Below, in pieces: positions 12,220 to 26,020 of a DNA stretch of 64,000 nt. The position numbers and the translations under genes were made by a program. This stretch comes from Cycas panzhihuaensis (taxonomy: Eukaryota; Cycadophyta): the NCBI GenBank assembly GCA_023213395.1, contig CM041465.1:18848001-18912000 (forward strand), in the 5' to 3' direction. Positions within the stretch are counted from its first letter, which is position 1. Each line of letters begins with the position of its first letter. Under the pieces are notes generated by a model. It saw only the letters and a list, made by a program, of their open reading frames with translations. It did no database searches and was not told the origin of the DNA.

Positions 12220-12231
12220 TGGTATCAAATC
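12220..12231 (+). other. Primer binding site of copia F
   Basis: TGGTATCAAATC is identical to the iMet-type copia site for its first eight bases and lies directly at the LTR end. Confidence 0.75.
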
Positions 12232-13876
12232 AAGTTTTAAAGAAGGGTTTTTAAATCAAGTTCATGAATATATGAATATGTAAAAATAAAGATTCTATAA
12301 ACTAATTTAAACCCACATCTACTTGCTTTAAGATCTACTAAAAATAAAATAAAAAATAAAGATTAGCTACTCTATTTAAAAATTTATGGCATAGTTCCTA
12401 AGGAACTCTTATAACAGAGGATGTTACTATTCACTTCTAGTAGCTACTTGAAATGGTAGCTACTAGTCTCAAACAAAGAAGCAACACAATGAACTCATTA
12501 TGAGTAACTATAGCCTAAACACAGGAGAAAACATCATTGCTTCACACAACCTCTACATAATCTCTAGACAATTACTCCATATATTCTAAAATATATTACA
12601 TAGGATATGGTTAACCCAACATGGACAATTGATACTCTATTATAAGAACCCAAAATACCCTTATTCTTCAATAACTTCAATTATGACATTAAGGGTTCCA
12701 TTGTAAAGCTTGGATATATTTCATATTTAAAGCTTAGTCTTCACTATATCTAATTGATATAGACATCCATACATGAATGCCCATATAATTCCTCCTACTT
12801 CAACTCTAATCAATGCCCTTTTACTACTGAGATTTCCTCTATTCTATTACTAGAGTTTATATAAAATAAAATATGAATACAGAGTTATTCCAATATGTAG
12901 ATTATTTATGAAAGGGTTGCCTGCTCAAACCCACTATCTATGAACTTACCATTAATGAAGGATTCCAGTTTTGAATTCACATAGTTAAAGAAATTGAAGA
13001 CACTCCTCTAGCAAATGAAGAATACAAAGAAACCTTGCATCACATTGACCTACATAAATACCTCATGTAGACATAGAATTTCAAAATGTAGATATAACAC
13101 ATCATTGAACAAAAGCTATTACATCAAAAATAATGATCATTATGAAGAATATGCCTCAAAATTTCATCACAGTTAAAAATTTCATTATGCAAGCTAGCAA
13201 ACATATGAAATTAGGCAAAATTTTCATTGAAACTGTATAGTTTTAGTGTAAAATTATTATTTGTTTAATTTTTTATGTTTTAGAAGATGTAAAAGCTTTA
13301 TTAAATTTCACCTAATCTTTTTGTAATTATAAAGAGATTTAAATCCATCCTATTTTAAGTTTGAGTCTATTAGCCCCTTTTACCCTAACCCTTGGTCCTA
13401 TTTCCCCCTTATATAACCTCATTCTTAAATATAAAAGCAACTTAACCCATAATTTTCAACTACCTCCATATTTCAAAAGGGGTACCTAGACTATTTATTA
13501 TATAACTTCATCATCCAAAATCAGAATTTAGTTTTGGAAGTTGCATCAAAATATTGAATTAGATATTGATGATTTGACTGGTCACTTGGGTATTTTAATG
13601 CTATTTTGATGAGGAAAATATTGTACAAAATCAATAGAACCAACCACAACTAGGTAAGTTTAGGTACGTGACTCAAACTAGGAAATTTCTTTATAATTTT
13701 TAAATGTTATATCTTTAATTTAATATGTTATTAATCATTTGTTAATTTAGTAAAGTAATCACATTATTTTTATTACTTTTTTTTAATAAATTTATTTATA
13801 AGTAATTTAACTATATTTTAATATTATTTATTATAGACAATATTATAATTTATATAAATATTTATAAATTTGATTT
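12232..13876 (+). other. Untranslated leader of copia F
   Basis: There are about 1.65 kb without an open frame before the LINE insertion. A further 0.3-0.4 kb of leader follows the LINE (20286 to about 20700). I see no other feature. Confidence 0.5.
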
Positions 13877-14453
13877 AATTCTTGATATGTATAAAAGGTC
13901 CATAACTTTATCACTTTGAGGATCAAACGTTCCAGAGAAGGAGACAAGCCGTTCCTTACAACTACATCTAGGGTTTCCGGTTTCGGCATGGGTGGTGGCA
14001 CCAGGCAGCATACAGAGGACCTAGATGCAATGGATTCCCCCTATCTATGGAGGTATGGACGCCCGACCAGGGCTTATTAATACACTTAGGGTGAGCTATC
14101 CCCCTAGTCAAGACACGACGGTTGTAAGATAGTCTCATGAAAGATGTACCAGCTCCTAGTTTAGCGTTGACAGGAGAAGCATTTCATTATTTGAAGATGA
14201 AAGTACCTGAGTGAAGGGGATGATCAGCTCCCTTCCAGACTAAATGAAGAAAGAGGAGGAGGCAAACAAACCAGCGAGAAGGATAGCGACTACGACTATT
14301 ATTGTTGAATCTAGAGCCATGGTAAGTCCCTGCCGCCCTTGCATGGGGTTTATTTCTTTGCATTATACAATAGTTTAAATATGGGTAGAGACTAGACACT
14401 TCAAAACTAGAACCAAAACCCCAATCTAATCACCAGCGAGATCTTATTGTGAT

Positions 14454-15891
14454 GTGCTGAGAGTAAATGAGGAAGAAACATATGATTTAACACCTAAGAT
14501 ACAGGATAATAAAGTTAGACTAAAAATTCCAAAGGGATTAGTGGATAAAACTGAGAAATATTGGGAGAACTACCTTGTCGGCAGATTCTCTGGATCCAGA
14601 CCGGGGCTGGAAACCATCAGGAACTGGATAAGGATCAAATGGAAAATGGTAGGCAATGTAGAAGTAATAGTTATGCCAAAGGGATGCGTGCTATTTAAAT
14701 TTCTTTCCTATGAGGATATGACCAGTATTCTCCTAAGGGCCCCAAGGATTCTTGGTAGAAAGGCCTTATCCCTTGAAAAATGACATAGGGATTTTGATCC
14801 TTCCATTCCTAAAATCAGGCAAGCACCCATATGGATCCAGTTACCGGGTCTTCCCTTACTCTATTGGAACCCTGCAGTGCTAAAAGGAATCACAAAAGTG
14901 GTGGGACCTCTTCTAGCAGTTGACTCAGTAACAAAGAATAGAAGTAGACTCATAAAATGAGGTTCGTGACCGTCGATTGACAAACCCCTTCTAGATGATA
15001 TATGGATTAACATAGAGGATGGGAGTTGGGCACAACCAATGGTTTATGAAATAGAGCATTTCATATGCTCACTATGTAGAAACCTAGGTCACCTACCCCA
15101 GAAATGTCCAGGTATGAAGATCTCAATGGGTGGGAAGTAGGAGGACTCCATAGAGTTGAAAACTCAAGAGGCGACAAACTCCATGGAGATAAGGATGGAA
15201 GGGTAGACATAAGAGATTCTAGGAAACATTGAGGCACCTGAAGCTATAAAGGACCAAGCTGGGTCCCCTCCAAAACTGCATAGTATCCCACCCTTGAATC
15301 TTAGATTTGACCCCAATGAGAAGGACACTCTTAGAGGAAGGGGAGCAGGTAGCTCAGGATCTAGAGGCCCCGGTGAGGCTGGTAGGGGAGGGTGGCCTAG
15401 GGGCTCTCATTTCAGTTGGGCCAAGAACCTTGGCCTAATACACTTTAGCTCATATGGTCAAGCCACATAAGAAGAAATGTGAAGTGGGCATTGAGGTGGG
15501 GGTGGGTATACCCCCCCTGAATGGGAAGGACTCTCTCTCAGGTGCTAGAGCATAGATAGCACAAGAATCAGAGGCCCCAGTGCGGCTGGATGGGGATGAA
15601 GGCCTTGGGGTGACCACTTCAGTGGGACTAGGGACGTCGGCCCAATATACCTTAGCACATTCAGTTGTGACCCAAAAGAAGCTACCTGATGTGGGAGTTG
15701 AGAAAAGGGTCGGCAAGCCACCCCTGAAACTGCTTAGAGAAAAAGAGGCAGCTACCCAGGTGGATCAAGGCAACCAAAAAACTCTAAACGATGCCTTCCT
15801 TGAAGGGCCAAATCTCAGATCTAGAATAGAAGGTAAAGATCCACCAAAAGGCAAGACCATTGAAGTCTGGAAGCAAAGAAGAAAGAGATGA
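14454..15891 (+). pseudogene. LINE ORF1 (nucleic-acid-binding protein), broken
   Basis: ORF1 of plant L1 elements makes an RNA-binding protein of the particle. The first open piece, 14454-14783, matches the DUF4283-type start (RIKWKMVGNVEVIVMPKGC; LLRAPRILGRKALSLEK). The following pieces, read through stops, give WIQLPGLPLLYWN and a knuckle CSLCRNLGHLPQKCP (about 15068-15112), with spacing C-x2-C-x4-H-x4-C. The C-terminal part is Gly/Ser/Lys-rich and ends RRKR at 15891. The ORF1 stop overlaps the ORF2 start as ATGA at 15888-15891. The true start is upstream of 14454 but not certain. Confidence 0.75.
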
Positions 15892-18800
15892 AAATCATAT
15901 CATGGAATGTTAGGGGACTGAATGCCCTTTCAAAATAGAGAATTATCAAGGATATGAGGGACAGACGTCACCCAGATTTAATGTTTTTATAGGAAATAAA
16001 GATAAGTAAGGAGAATGGTCTAAGGATCAGAAATAAAATCTGGAGGAAAGCAGAGGGTATAGAGATTGACTATGCTAAAGGAGCTGGGGGTTTAATGGTG
16101 TTATGGGATCCGAGGATGTGGTCTAGAGAAATTTATCTGGCTGAGGAATCCTTTGTTTCTTTATGGTTAACAAATAAAAGCAACAATCTAAGATGGCTAG
16201 GCACTAATGTCTATGACCTAAACCTTCAAGAGGCCAAGAAGAGGTTATGGGATAGAATACTGGAAGCCCACAGGGATTGCAGAGCCCCATGGCTATTGGC
16301 GGGGGACTTCAATACGGTACTGTTCCCAGGGGATAAAAGAGAAGATACAGTTGTTTGGACTAGTACTATGAGCAAGTTTGGTGACTTCCTACAACAGGGG
16401 GGTTTGGAGGATGCCAAGCTTAGGGGTCCTTCGTATACCTGGTTAATAAGCATATAGGGGATTGTCTAATACAAATCAAACTGGATAGGGTGTTGGTCAA
16501 TTACGATTGGCTGAAGAGTTTTAAGGACTTCACCCTAGAGGTTCTACCGAGGATTAGTTTAGATCACTCCCCTCTCCTGTTTCAATTCTTGGATATGGGA
16601 AAATACATTGGATCTCCTTTCAGGTTTGAATTGATGTGGCTATGTCACCCTGATTTCTAAAATAAGATTGAGGAATGGTGGGGTGTTCAAATACGTGGCC
16701 ATGCAATGTATAGATTTTCAAAGAAATTAGACTGGGTAAAAATGCAAGTAAAAGTATGGAATAAGGAAGTCTTTCAAAACGTCCATGAATTGAAGGACAA
16801 AACCATCTACGATCTGAAAGAAATAGAGGATAGGATACAACAGGAGGGCAAAACCCCAAATTTAGACAAGACAGAGAAGGAATTAGTTAAAAACTTGGAG
16901 GAGATTCTCACCAGAGAGGAAATCCATTGGAGACAAAAATCCAGGGCATTATGGTTGGCTAAAGGTGATAGAAACACTAAATTTTTCCATATGACCATAG
17001 CTAAGCATAGAGTAAGCAATAGAATAACTAACCTTCAAAGGGAAGATGGCTCAGTAGTGAGCTCTATGGAAGACATAAAGGAAATGGCTAGCAATTACTT
17101 CAAGGATTTATATACTGAGCTGCAAGATGGTGATAAGGGTAGAAGGAAGGATTTGCTAAGAAACATTCCTAGTTTGGTGAACGAATCCCAAAATGCATAG
17201 TTGATAGCCCCTTTTACTCAGGAAGAGGTTAGACTGGCTCTCTTTAGTATGAAGAGAGACAAAGCTCTGGGCCCTCATGAATTTCCCCTGGGGTTCTTTT
17301 AGGAGTTTTGGGATATTATAAAGGATGACCTTATGGAGGCTCTACAAGAATTCCATGTAAATAATAAGATTCTATAGGAATGGCAGGCTACATTCCTTGT
17401 TCTTATCCTGAAAAAAGAAGGGGTGAAGAAAATGGAGGAATACTGCCCTATTAGTCTCTGTAATATTAAATATAAGATTATAACTAAGGTCTTGGTCAAT
17501 AGACTAAAGAAAATCATGCCGAATATTATCTCTCAGAATCAGGATGGTTTCCTTTAGGGAAGGCAGATCTATGATGGCTTCATAGTAGTTCATGAAATAA
17601 TTCATTTGGTTAGGGAAAGGAAGGAGCCTATGATGCTCATTAAGATTGACCTCACAAAGGCCTTTGATAGGGTCTCCTGGGAGTGCCTTCTAGATTGTCT
17701 AGAGGCATTTGGTTTTGGGGAATTATGGCAGTCTTGGATCAAGCTTTGCATAGGTAACTCACAATTCTCAATCATCATCAATGGCTCCTCTTCCAACTTT
17801 TTCCCAAGTTTCATGGGATTGAGACAAGGCGATCCTCTCTCTCACTTTCTCTACATAACTATGGCTGAAATGTTGGGTAGAGCCATGGAGGCAGCCAGAA
17901 GTCAAAGGATTATTAAAGGCATAAAATTGACATCAGGGGTGGACAATGTGGTCCACCACCAATTCATTTATGATAATATCTTCTTAGGGAAGGCAGCCAT
18001 TAAAGAGGCATATAAATTTAAGGAGATCTTGGGATATTTTGAGAGGGCTACGAATCAAAAGATTAGTTTGAACAAAAGTAATGTCTACTTCATAAATACC
18101 CTGGGGGGCACCCAAAGTAGGATCATCAGGATTTTAGGGATGGGTATTAAGAAGCTCCCCATAACTTACCTTAGTATGCCTCTCTTCGAAGGTAAGATGA
18201 CTAAGGAAATGTTGAACCCCCTCATCAACAGGATGCAAAGGAAACTGGATGGCTGGAAAGGTACCCTTTTAAGTCTAGTGGGGAAGCTTCAGCTAGTATC
18301 TTCTATACTTCAGAGCATCCCAGTATACTGGATGTCCATTTTCAGAATGTCGACTGGAATCTCGGATACTATAGAAACCATCCAGAAGAGATTTCTTTGG
18401 TCCGAGGTAGAGAACAAAGACAGGATACACCTGGTAAGCTGGAATAAAGTCTGTACTCCAAAATGGGCTGGAGGTCTCAATCTTAGAAGGATTCCATCTT
18501 TTAATACTTCTCTTGGGGCCAAGTTGGGCTGGCGTCTAATCAAAGGGGGAGAGAGACTATGGGAGAAGATTCTAACACACAAATATCTTCAAGGCGGTTC
18601 TCTCATCGATAACCCTACTTCGTCGGTAGGCTCAATTATTTAGAGGAGTATCCTTAAAGCATGGAAATCTATTAGAGAAGGCCTCAAATGGAGATTGGAA
18701 GATGGTAGCTCCATTAAGTTCTGGGAGGATGGATGGTGCTATGATAAGGCCTTAAAGAAATACCCTAATCTAGCACCTATCTAGGACCCTTGTGTTAGGT

Positions 18801-20106
18801 TATATAGATCACACGTAAAGGACTATTAGACTAGGATAGGAAGAGATAGAAGTTAGAGAAAATTTGAGAAATTCTAGGGGGAGCTGCCACTTCAGGAGGG
18901 TCTTTGCAAAATCAATAGGATCCTGGGAAAATTCTATATCCCTAGGATGTCATCCCCAGAGGAATGTAATACTAGAAGGAATGTAATACTAGGAGTTGTG
19001 TGGCCCTTAAGCCCGTCTGGGGAGTATACCACCAAATAGGGGCACCACTACTTATGCCTAGTGAGAGGAGACCAGAGGAATGTAATACTAGAAGGTGTTT
19101 GGAAGCTCTCACTTATCCCCAAGATTGCAGTTTTTTGGTGGATTTGTTTAAGGAACAAAATTCTTACCATGGATAACCTCAAAAAGAGAGGGTTCCACCT
19201 GCCCAACAGGTGTATTCTATGCTGCAAAGAGGAAGAATCTATGGACCATATCTTACTTGGGTGTCCATACTCAAGGGAGGCATGGGGGCTATTGTTGGGT
19301 AAACTGGAGGTATGCTAGACCTTTTCCGAAAAGGTTACTAATTTATGTCTTGCCTGGCTAAGCCTGTTAAGAAGCAAAGTCTTAAGTTGTATTTGGAAGA
19401 GTGCATTACCGATACTATCATGGAATATATAGAAGGAAAGAAATAGAAGAATCTTCCAGTGGAAATAGATGGACCAGTATGCTACCTTCAAAAAAATATA
19501 TATGGACATCAGGGAGAATATTAGAAACATAAAGGAGAAACACACTACCTTGACAGAGAATAGGATTCTGCTTAAGTGGGGTATAGAGCCAGTATATGAG
19601 GCTGTAAAGGTTAGATGTAGCAGTTGGCTGCCACCAAAGGAGCCCTTGCTAAAAATTAATTTCGACAAAGCTTAAAAAAAGAACCCCAGAGAAGTTGGGG
19701 GAGGGGGCATTTGTAGAGAGATAACAAGGGTAACCCCATTTGGGCCTTCATGGATTATTATGAGCACCAAACGAACCATTTTGCAAAAATGTATGCTATG
19801 TTTAAAGCTATTGATTTAGCCCTCGAAGGAGGCACTGTGCGACTGGTAATTGAGGGAGATTCAGAGGTGGTCATTAATTCGCTGAAAGGCTCAGCCCTCC
19901 TGGACTGGAGATTTTAGTCCATGATCAATGATATGAAGGAGAGTCTTAAGGGTCTAGACAAAGTCTGTATAAGGCACATGCTGAGAGAAGGAAACAAAGC
20001 GGCTGACTTTTTGGCTAACTGGGGGGTTAGGCAAAAGGAAGACATTGTGTGCAGGTTTGACTTTCCTGAAGATCTTGTGGTTCTGGTGGAGAAGGATAGG
20101 GTCTGA
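15888..20106 (+). pseudogene. LINE ORF2: endonuclease, reverse transcriptase, RNase H; broken
   Basis: ORF2 nicks the target and copies the RNA into it. It starts MKIISWNVRGLNAL, the usual apurinic-type endonuclease opening. WLLAGDFNTVL (about 16293) and ISLDHSPLLF (about 16553) are further endonuclease motifs. RT spans roughly 17200-18400: QDGFL-stop-GRQI, IKIDLTKAFDRVSWECL and GLRQGDPLSHFLY are clear, but the catalytic F-A-D-D is FIYDN, so it is dead. A zinc-binding segment (CILCCKEEESMDHILLGCP, about 19230) follows, then an RNase H tail with INFDKA, IEGDSEVV and GNKAADFLAN. Several stops are TAG at expected Gln (FL-stop-E, FF-stop-E). Confidence 0.88.
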
Positions 20107-20705
20107 GATAGGTAGCCATGGGGCTTGTCCTAGCGATGTGTTCTTATGCTTAGAATGTGGGGATGTCACAGTCATCTTTGACTAGGAAGCCTAAAGAATA
20201 TTGATATACTAGGTTGTGGGATCCTGTTTCAAACCCACTTATAATTTAATTTTACCTTATCAAAGAAAAAATTCTTGATATGTATGATTAAAAACATAAT
20301 TTTAAAATATTTACAATTAATTTTTTATGTGTTAAAGGGTTAACTTTACTATTTTATTTATAAAATTTCACAATTCATTCATAAACACTGATGTATATTT
20401 ATTTTTATTAAATCAATGCTAGTTTTCCTTAATTATTAAAATAAAAATATTATGATTATTTTTATATAATATTTATGGCTTAAATGTTTTGATTCTAAAG
20501 CTTATTCCTTCTTCATATACACCTTATTATTTCTTTTATTTTTTAATCAAAAGAAGATCTCTAGATATAGGTTTCTTTTTATAAAATGGTAATCATGCTA
20601 GGGAGAACCTCCTCCATGTAAATTCTAATTTTAAATAGCATAAATTATGCTGACTATAAAGTCAAAGTATCTAACCAACTCAAACAATAAAAGATTTGGT
20701 GGTAC

Positions 20706-21520
20706 ATGACTAAAGAGTTTGTGAAACCTACCAATAAAATATTAAAAGCCTATATGGTTTATTTGATGAACTGTGATGGAGCCTTAGACACCATATTAAG
20801 CTCTCTCTCACTAGATATACATAGACAATTCTCTAATATAGATGATCTTTCCTTAGTCTGTACCAAGCTTAAGGAAAAATATAATAAGGTAGATATATAA
20901 TAAGTAGATATTTTTGAACAAAAAATATATGATTTGAAGTATGAAGATTTCTCTATAGTTGAGGAATTCTTATCCAACCTTTAACTCATAAATATAGACT
21001 TAGAAATTTGTATTAAATCTTCAACAAAAATAGATGATAAAATTATAACTACTACTCGTGCAAAAGACAATGATACACTCATCTGTCTAGTTATTAACAA
21101 ACTTCTTAATTCTTTCAATCAATATAAAACTACTAGGTAGTAGTGTGGGCACCCTTCCATTACATTTGATCAACTAACAGACCAACTAATTGAATACCAA
21201 ACTATGTTAATCCAAATTAGAAAAATTTAAGATCTTTCTCAAGCTTTTTTTTTTTAAGACTAAACCATAAAATAAATCAAGAAACTAAAACAATTATCAC
21301 AATAGTCATTCTAAATTTTAAAAACCTCACAAGGTTCTACTTCAAACAATTATAATTAAAATCCTAAGTACTTATAACTAACAAAAAATTAAAACTCACT
21401 TAAATAAACATTCTAAAAATAAATAATTTTAATCCTAATAATAATCAAAACATCAATTATGCCTATTACTATAAAAATGGGCATACAAAGCTTAAAAATG
21501 GATCTAATCACCTCTGAAGC
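20706..21520 (+). pseudogene. gag: Copia F gag, broken
   Basis: The open piece from 20706 reads through a UBN2-type Gag region (YLMNCDGALDTILSSLSLDI; LSLVCTKLKEKYNK). It continues in broken frames (TRAKDNDTLICLVINKLLNS; WGHPSITFDQLTDQLI) to a decayed knuckle near 21460-21500 (Y-x3-NGHTKLKN, with Cys codons lost). Gag would form the particle. The start lies upstream in the leader after the LINE and cannot be fixed. The order leader, gag, protease agrees with copia elements. Confidence 0.65.
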
Positions 21521-21624
21521 ATGGAAAGCTTGAAAAGGGATCTAATCACAATCCCATAATTCTAACATTTCTCTAACTACCAATACATCTACTTTCTTTT
21601 TACTCCTACCTCACAACCGCCTTT

Positions 21625-23465
21625 ATGGATCTTAGATTTTGGTGTTTTCTATCATATGACAGGACACCAAGAATGTTTATCCACTTATTAACCTGATTTC
21701 AATTTTGAAGAAAAAATCTCTTTTAAAAGTGGTTCTCAAATAAAAGCCAAAGGAACTAGTGATGTAACTTTAAAAAAGAGTTCCATAAATAATGTATTTT
21801 TTGTTCCAGGTTTATTACTTAATCTTTTATTTATTTATCAAATTTATTAAAAAGACCTTGTTATCAAATTATGGAAAGATAAATCTATTATCAAGCAACC
21901 CTTTAATAAATTCAAACCTATTGCTTTAAGACCTCTTAACCATAAAATAGGTCTAGATAGTTTGACAAATCTAAATCATTCTAAAACTAAACCCTTCACA
22001 ACTTTCATAGTTAAATTTGATTGAGTTAGTAAACTCTAGCATGCACAATTTGACTATACATATTATGACAAACTATGTTACTCAAATCAATATGATATGG
22101 TTTATGGACTTTTACTTTTATCAATAGTTTATGATGTTTGTGAAGCTTGTATAACAAGTAAACAACACATGGATCCCTTCCCTTATCAAACCTCATTTCG
22201 AGCAAAATTACTACTTAAACTTGCGTATTCAAACATTTGTGGTTCCTTCTAAGTACCCTCATATTCTAGAAGAAAATATTTTATTACCTTCATTGATGAT
22301 TTTTCTATAAAGTATTAGGTCCATATGCTTGAAACTAGAAATCAAGTATTTGATATCTTTGTTGAATTTAAAATGTTGGTTGAAAATCAATCCAACTCAA
22401 AAATTAAATTCTTTAGATCTGATAATGCCAGGAAATATTTAAGTAATGAATTCAATACATTTTTAAAAAAGCACATAATAAGATTTTAATATTTTATTGC
22501 ATATGCTCCCTAATAAAGTAGTCTTGCTAAATGTAAGAATAGTACCTTAGTTAAAATGACCAAATGCATGTTATATGTAAAAGGCCTTGACTTAAAATTA
22601 TGGGCTGAAGTAATAGCTTACTTTAACTACTTATTAAACCAATTACCAAGTAAATCTTTATAGAATGTTATACTAGAACAAAAGTAGTTTGATCATAAAC
22701 CATTTGTAAAACATATTAAAATCTTTGGAAGCATTACTTAGTGACACATTCTAAAGGAAAAGCATAAGAAATTAAAACTTAAAAGCTCTAAATTTATCTA
22801 TATTAGATACAACAAAGAAATTAAATCTTATAAGTTACTAGATCCTATCATGACCAAAATCTTAATTATATATGATATTATTTTTAATGAAGAGGGATCT
22901 TTATCAAACTCCAATCAAGTTAAACTTCCTATTAAAAGTCTATTAACTAATACTTATTTAACAAACCCTTTAGAAAAATAATCAGACAATGAAGTAATTA
23001 TAGGATTATCCATATAAGTCCAAATTATACTCTAATTAAACCTAATATGTCAATTCCATCTACTTATTCCAACTAATCTTCTAAAGATAAACAACTAGTT
23101 TGGGTTCAAAAAACTCTTTTTGATGCTAGTTATGATGATGATAATCCATCAGATACCAAAATAACTCAATCACAAAAGTTATAAGCTAATTTTGCTTTAA
23201 TGGCCAAAGTAATGGCCAATAATGATCCTTAAACATTCAAGGTGGCTTGTAATAATCCTGTATGGTAACAAGTCATGCATGTAGAATATGATGCTTTTAA
23301 AAAAAAATCAACTTAGGATTCCATTCCACTTCTACTTCCACTAGATAAAAATCTAGTAGACTATAAATGAGTTTACTAAACCAAATACAACTCTGAAGGA
23401 GCTATAAAAAAACATAAAGCATATTTGGTAGTCAAAGGTTTTTCTCAAATTGATGGTATGGACTA
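21625..23465 (+). pseudogene. pol: Copia F pol, first part: protease, integrase and start of RT
   Basis: Protease is recognisable as WILDFGVFYHMTGHQECL at 21625 (family pattern W-x-LDSGAS-x-HMT-x). Pre-integrase and integrase follow at about 22040-22760: CEACITSKQHMDPFP, FIDDFSIKY (first Asp present), KFFRSDNARKYLSNEF (second Asp present) and LWAEVIAYFNYLLN. Around 23080-23465 the RT begins (HKAYLVVKGFSQIDGMDY) and is cut in mid-motif by element E. The rest of RT resumes at 46015. Numerous stops, many of them TAG or TAA, make it inactive. Confidence 0.8.
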
Positions 23466-23819
23466 TGTTAACATGGCAATTGTTTATTAAACCACTAAGT
23501 TAATATTAATATGTTTTAACTAAGGTGATTAAGTAAAAAGGTGAGAGTTATTCAAAGGGTCAGAACACTAATTAAGTGACACCTCTTATAAGAGTATAAA
23601 AGCCTTGAGCCCTTGTGTATTCTATATATCAAATCATTATGGAATAATAAATATAATCTAGAAGGATTTCTCGTAGTGGATTTTTTCTCGAAAAGGTTTT
23701 CCCACGTTAATCTTATGTACTATACATCTATATTCTATGTGTATTTTTATTTGCTTAATGTGTATGGTTAAATATTCTATGGATGGGAATATACTTATAT
23801 GATTTCATATTTCCAACCA
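23466..23819 (+). repeat. 5' LTR of copia E
   Basis: It begins TGTTAACATGGCAATTG and ends TTCCAACCA next to the primer site. A TATA-like word (AGAGTATAAAAGCC, about 23598) sits where the U3 promoter would be. It aligns with 29186-29469 plus 45954-46014. Confidence 0.88.
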
Positions 23820-25159
23820 TGTTATCAGAGCTGCAGGGTCTCACATAATTGAGACCAAATGTTGGGTGGAGTGATGAGATCATTGGTTGTTAGGTGAAGC
23901 CATTAAACCCACGACTTATCTTGAGGATCCATCAACTCCAACAATGTGTAAAAGAATGCATAATAAATCAATGGTAGTTAAAGCAATGAAAATCACTAAT
24001 TAACGAAGAAATAGGGTCAGTTGTAGTCAATATTCAGATGTGCAAGTGATAAATGTGGAAAGAGGTGGCTCGTTCGGGGTCATCCAAAATTGGTTGATGA
24101 ATAAACATATTGGTTGAACTAGTAGAAGCATGTGCTGATGGAGATCAAATAATATTGAGGATAACAACTCATGTATACATGTAATTTGATTATATCTCTC
24201 ATTAAAATACTGTAAAAATTAATGAAATAAGCCCATTTTTGGATATTATTTGCTATTAAATCTCTCCTTAACACTTGTGGAAGTGACTAGAACTTTTACT
24301 GGTGTTTTTCTGTCTAAATATAAGTGTTGGAATGAGTGCACAATAGTAGAAGGATATTCCATTAAAGTTTTTATGTATTTATAAGAATGTTGTTGACTTG
24401 TATGAGTGAGTCAAGCTTGAAATAACTAGATTAAGGCTGTTTGGGAACCTATACATATTGGATGGGCATGTTTAGAGGTGGTTAGGTTATGTTTAAGCTG
24501 TGTACCAGCTATACAAGTGAGTGTAGACCTATAATAACCATTATTAGTCCACCCATTAAACAACACAACTTGTGGCTACCACAATGGTATAAACAGTTAT
24601 GGGAGAGGATACGTGATATCAAAAGTCACATATTAATAATATTTGATATTACTTAGCTTAATTAAACCTTAGTATGTATTGCAATTTGATTTACAACATG
24701 TGCATTTACTTATTAAAGCTGCCTATTGACCAAAACATTACAACTTTAGAGTATACCTTTTGGTATATTCTCTTCAATATAAAATAATAATAAAAGGTCC
24801 TTAACCATTAATTTAAAATATATATTACTTATTGTGAAGTATTTTGAGGATATTTGAGATGTTCTTGAGTATTTTGAGTATGGATTGAGGATGATTATCA
24901 TGTTTTTATCTTGGAGCATATTATTGAGTGACTTAAGGGTTATTTTTGAGACCTTTTAAGTATATTTAAGGGTATTTATGTCTATTTATGAGGGGAGAAT
25001 AGTCAATGAACCATCTAAGGCATGCATAGTTAGTATTTGGTGTACCCCCAAAGTGTGTGTCTAAGCTAGAGGAGACCACAGTGGTGTTTTTTTATCTAGA
25101 AGATCTATTAGACAATCATTTGGCATTTTATTAACTCAAGTTGAAGTCTATTTATTGAG
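23820..25159 (+). other. Primer site and leader of copia E
   Basis: TGTTATCAGAGC at 23820-23831 differs by one base from the iMet-type site. The remaining 1.3 kb up to the gag ATG has no open frame. Confidence 0.75.
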
Positions 25160-26020
25160 ATGGAGTGCATTATGCTAAAGGTTATCTTCAATGGTAACAA
25201 TTTTAGCAAGTGTAAGGCTAACATAGAGCTTGTTTTAATGGTGAGTCAACTCTAAGATATCACTAAAGTAAAGGTGGAAGCAATTCCACTAGACCATAAA
25301 GAGCATGTTTGACTTGAAGAGAAGAAGTATTTTGTTGTGGGATTATTGAAACTATCATCCATACTGGACCACAGAGCTTTGGTTTATAGTCTTAAAGAAC
25401 TAAACAAAATTTAGATAAAATTGTGTGAAACCTTTGAGAAAAAGAAGATAACTAGATATCTTTCCCTAATGTTGGAGTTACTTAATTCATGTGTAGAAGA
25501 TGAGAACAACATTAGCTCCTACCTAAATAAGATCATAGACTTGAAGAATAATCTAAAAGAACTCAAGTAGAATTTGATTGATGATGTATTATTATTTGTG
25601 ATAATCATGTTGAAGTTGCCAGCTACGTTCACCACTTTTCAGGCCATATATGGTAGAGATGAGGTGATGGAGGTAGAGACTTTTCATGGGCTTAAAAACC
25701 TAATTTTAGTGGAGGATGCTAAGTTAAAACATCATGATATTCTTGGAGGTTCTAAATTAAGTTAGGCTTTAGCCATGAAGACTCAAAGGAAGGAGGTCGT
25801 TCAAGAGGAGAAGATCATACAAAGGTCTGGAGAAAGTTCTTGTGAAAAGAAGAAATTCAACACAAAGTGTAATTATTGTAAGATGGATGATCACTAAGAG
25901 AAGAATTATTGGTTTAAGAGACATGACAAGCATAAAGTAAGTTAGGATAATAAAAGGAAGAGTGTTGCTACTCATTGCATCCAAGAAAAAACCTTATTAG
26001 TCAACTCAGATTAGATTATT
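25160..26020 (+). pseudogene. gag: Copia E gag, broken
   Basis: The frame opens at ATG 25160 (MECIMLKVIFNGNNFSK), followed by the UBN2-type region (IKLCETFEKKKI, DENNISSYLNKIIDLKNN) and an open piece at 25574-25765. The knuckle at about 25868-25915 reads CNYCKMDDH-stop-EKNYW, so it has a stop and a Tyr in place of the last Cys. The same Tyr occurs in D/H, so the change is old or a family trait. Most stops are TAG. Confidence 0.82.

Larger units (their letters stand above)
13893..20269 (+). mobile_element. LINE (plant L1 type), near full length, with 16-bp target duplication
   Basis: A 6377-bp insertion flanked by perfect copies of AATTCTTGATATGTAT (13877-13892 and 20270-20285). It has a 5' untranslated part, ORF1 with a CCHC knuckle, and ORF2 with endonuclease, RT, a zinc-binding segment and a C-terminal RNase H. 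It ends in a short A-rich tail (TTATCAAAGAAAAA) rather than a long poly-A. It is more GC-rich than the surrounding copia DNA. The intact duplication suggests the insertion is younger than the decay of F, but both ORFs carry stops. Confidence 0.93.

Noticed and set aside
19315-19668. 117-codon minus-strand ORF within the LINE
   Set aside because: It is the complement of LINE ORF2 between the zinc segment and RNase H, with no domain.
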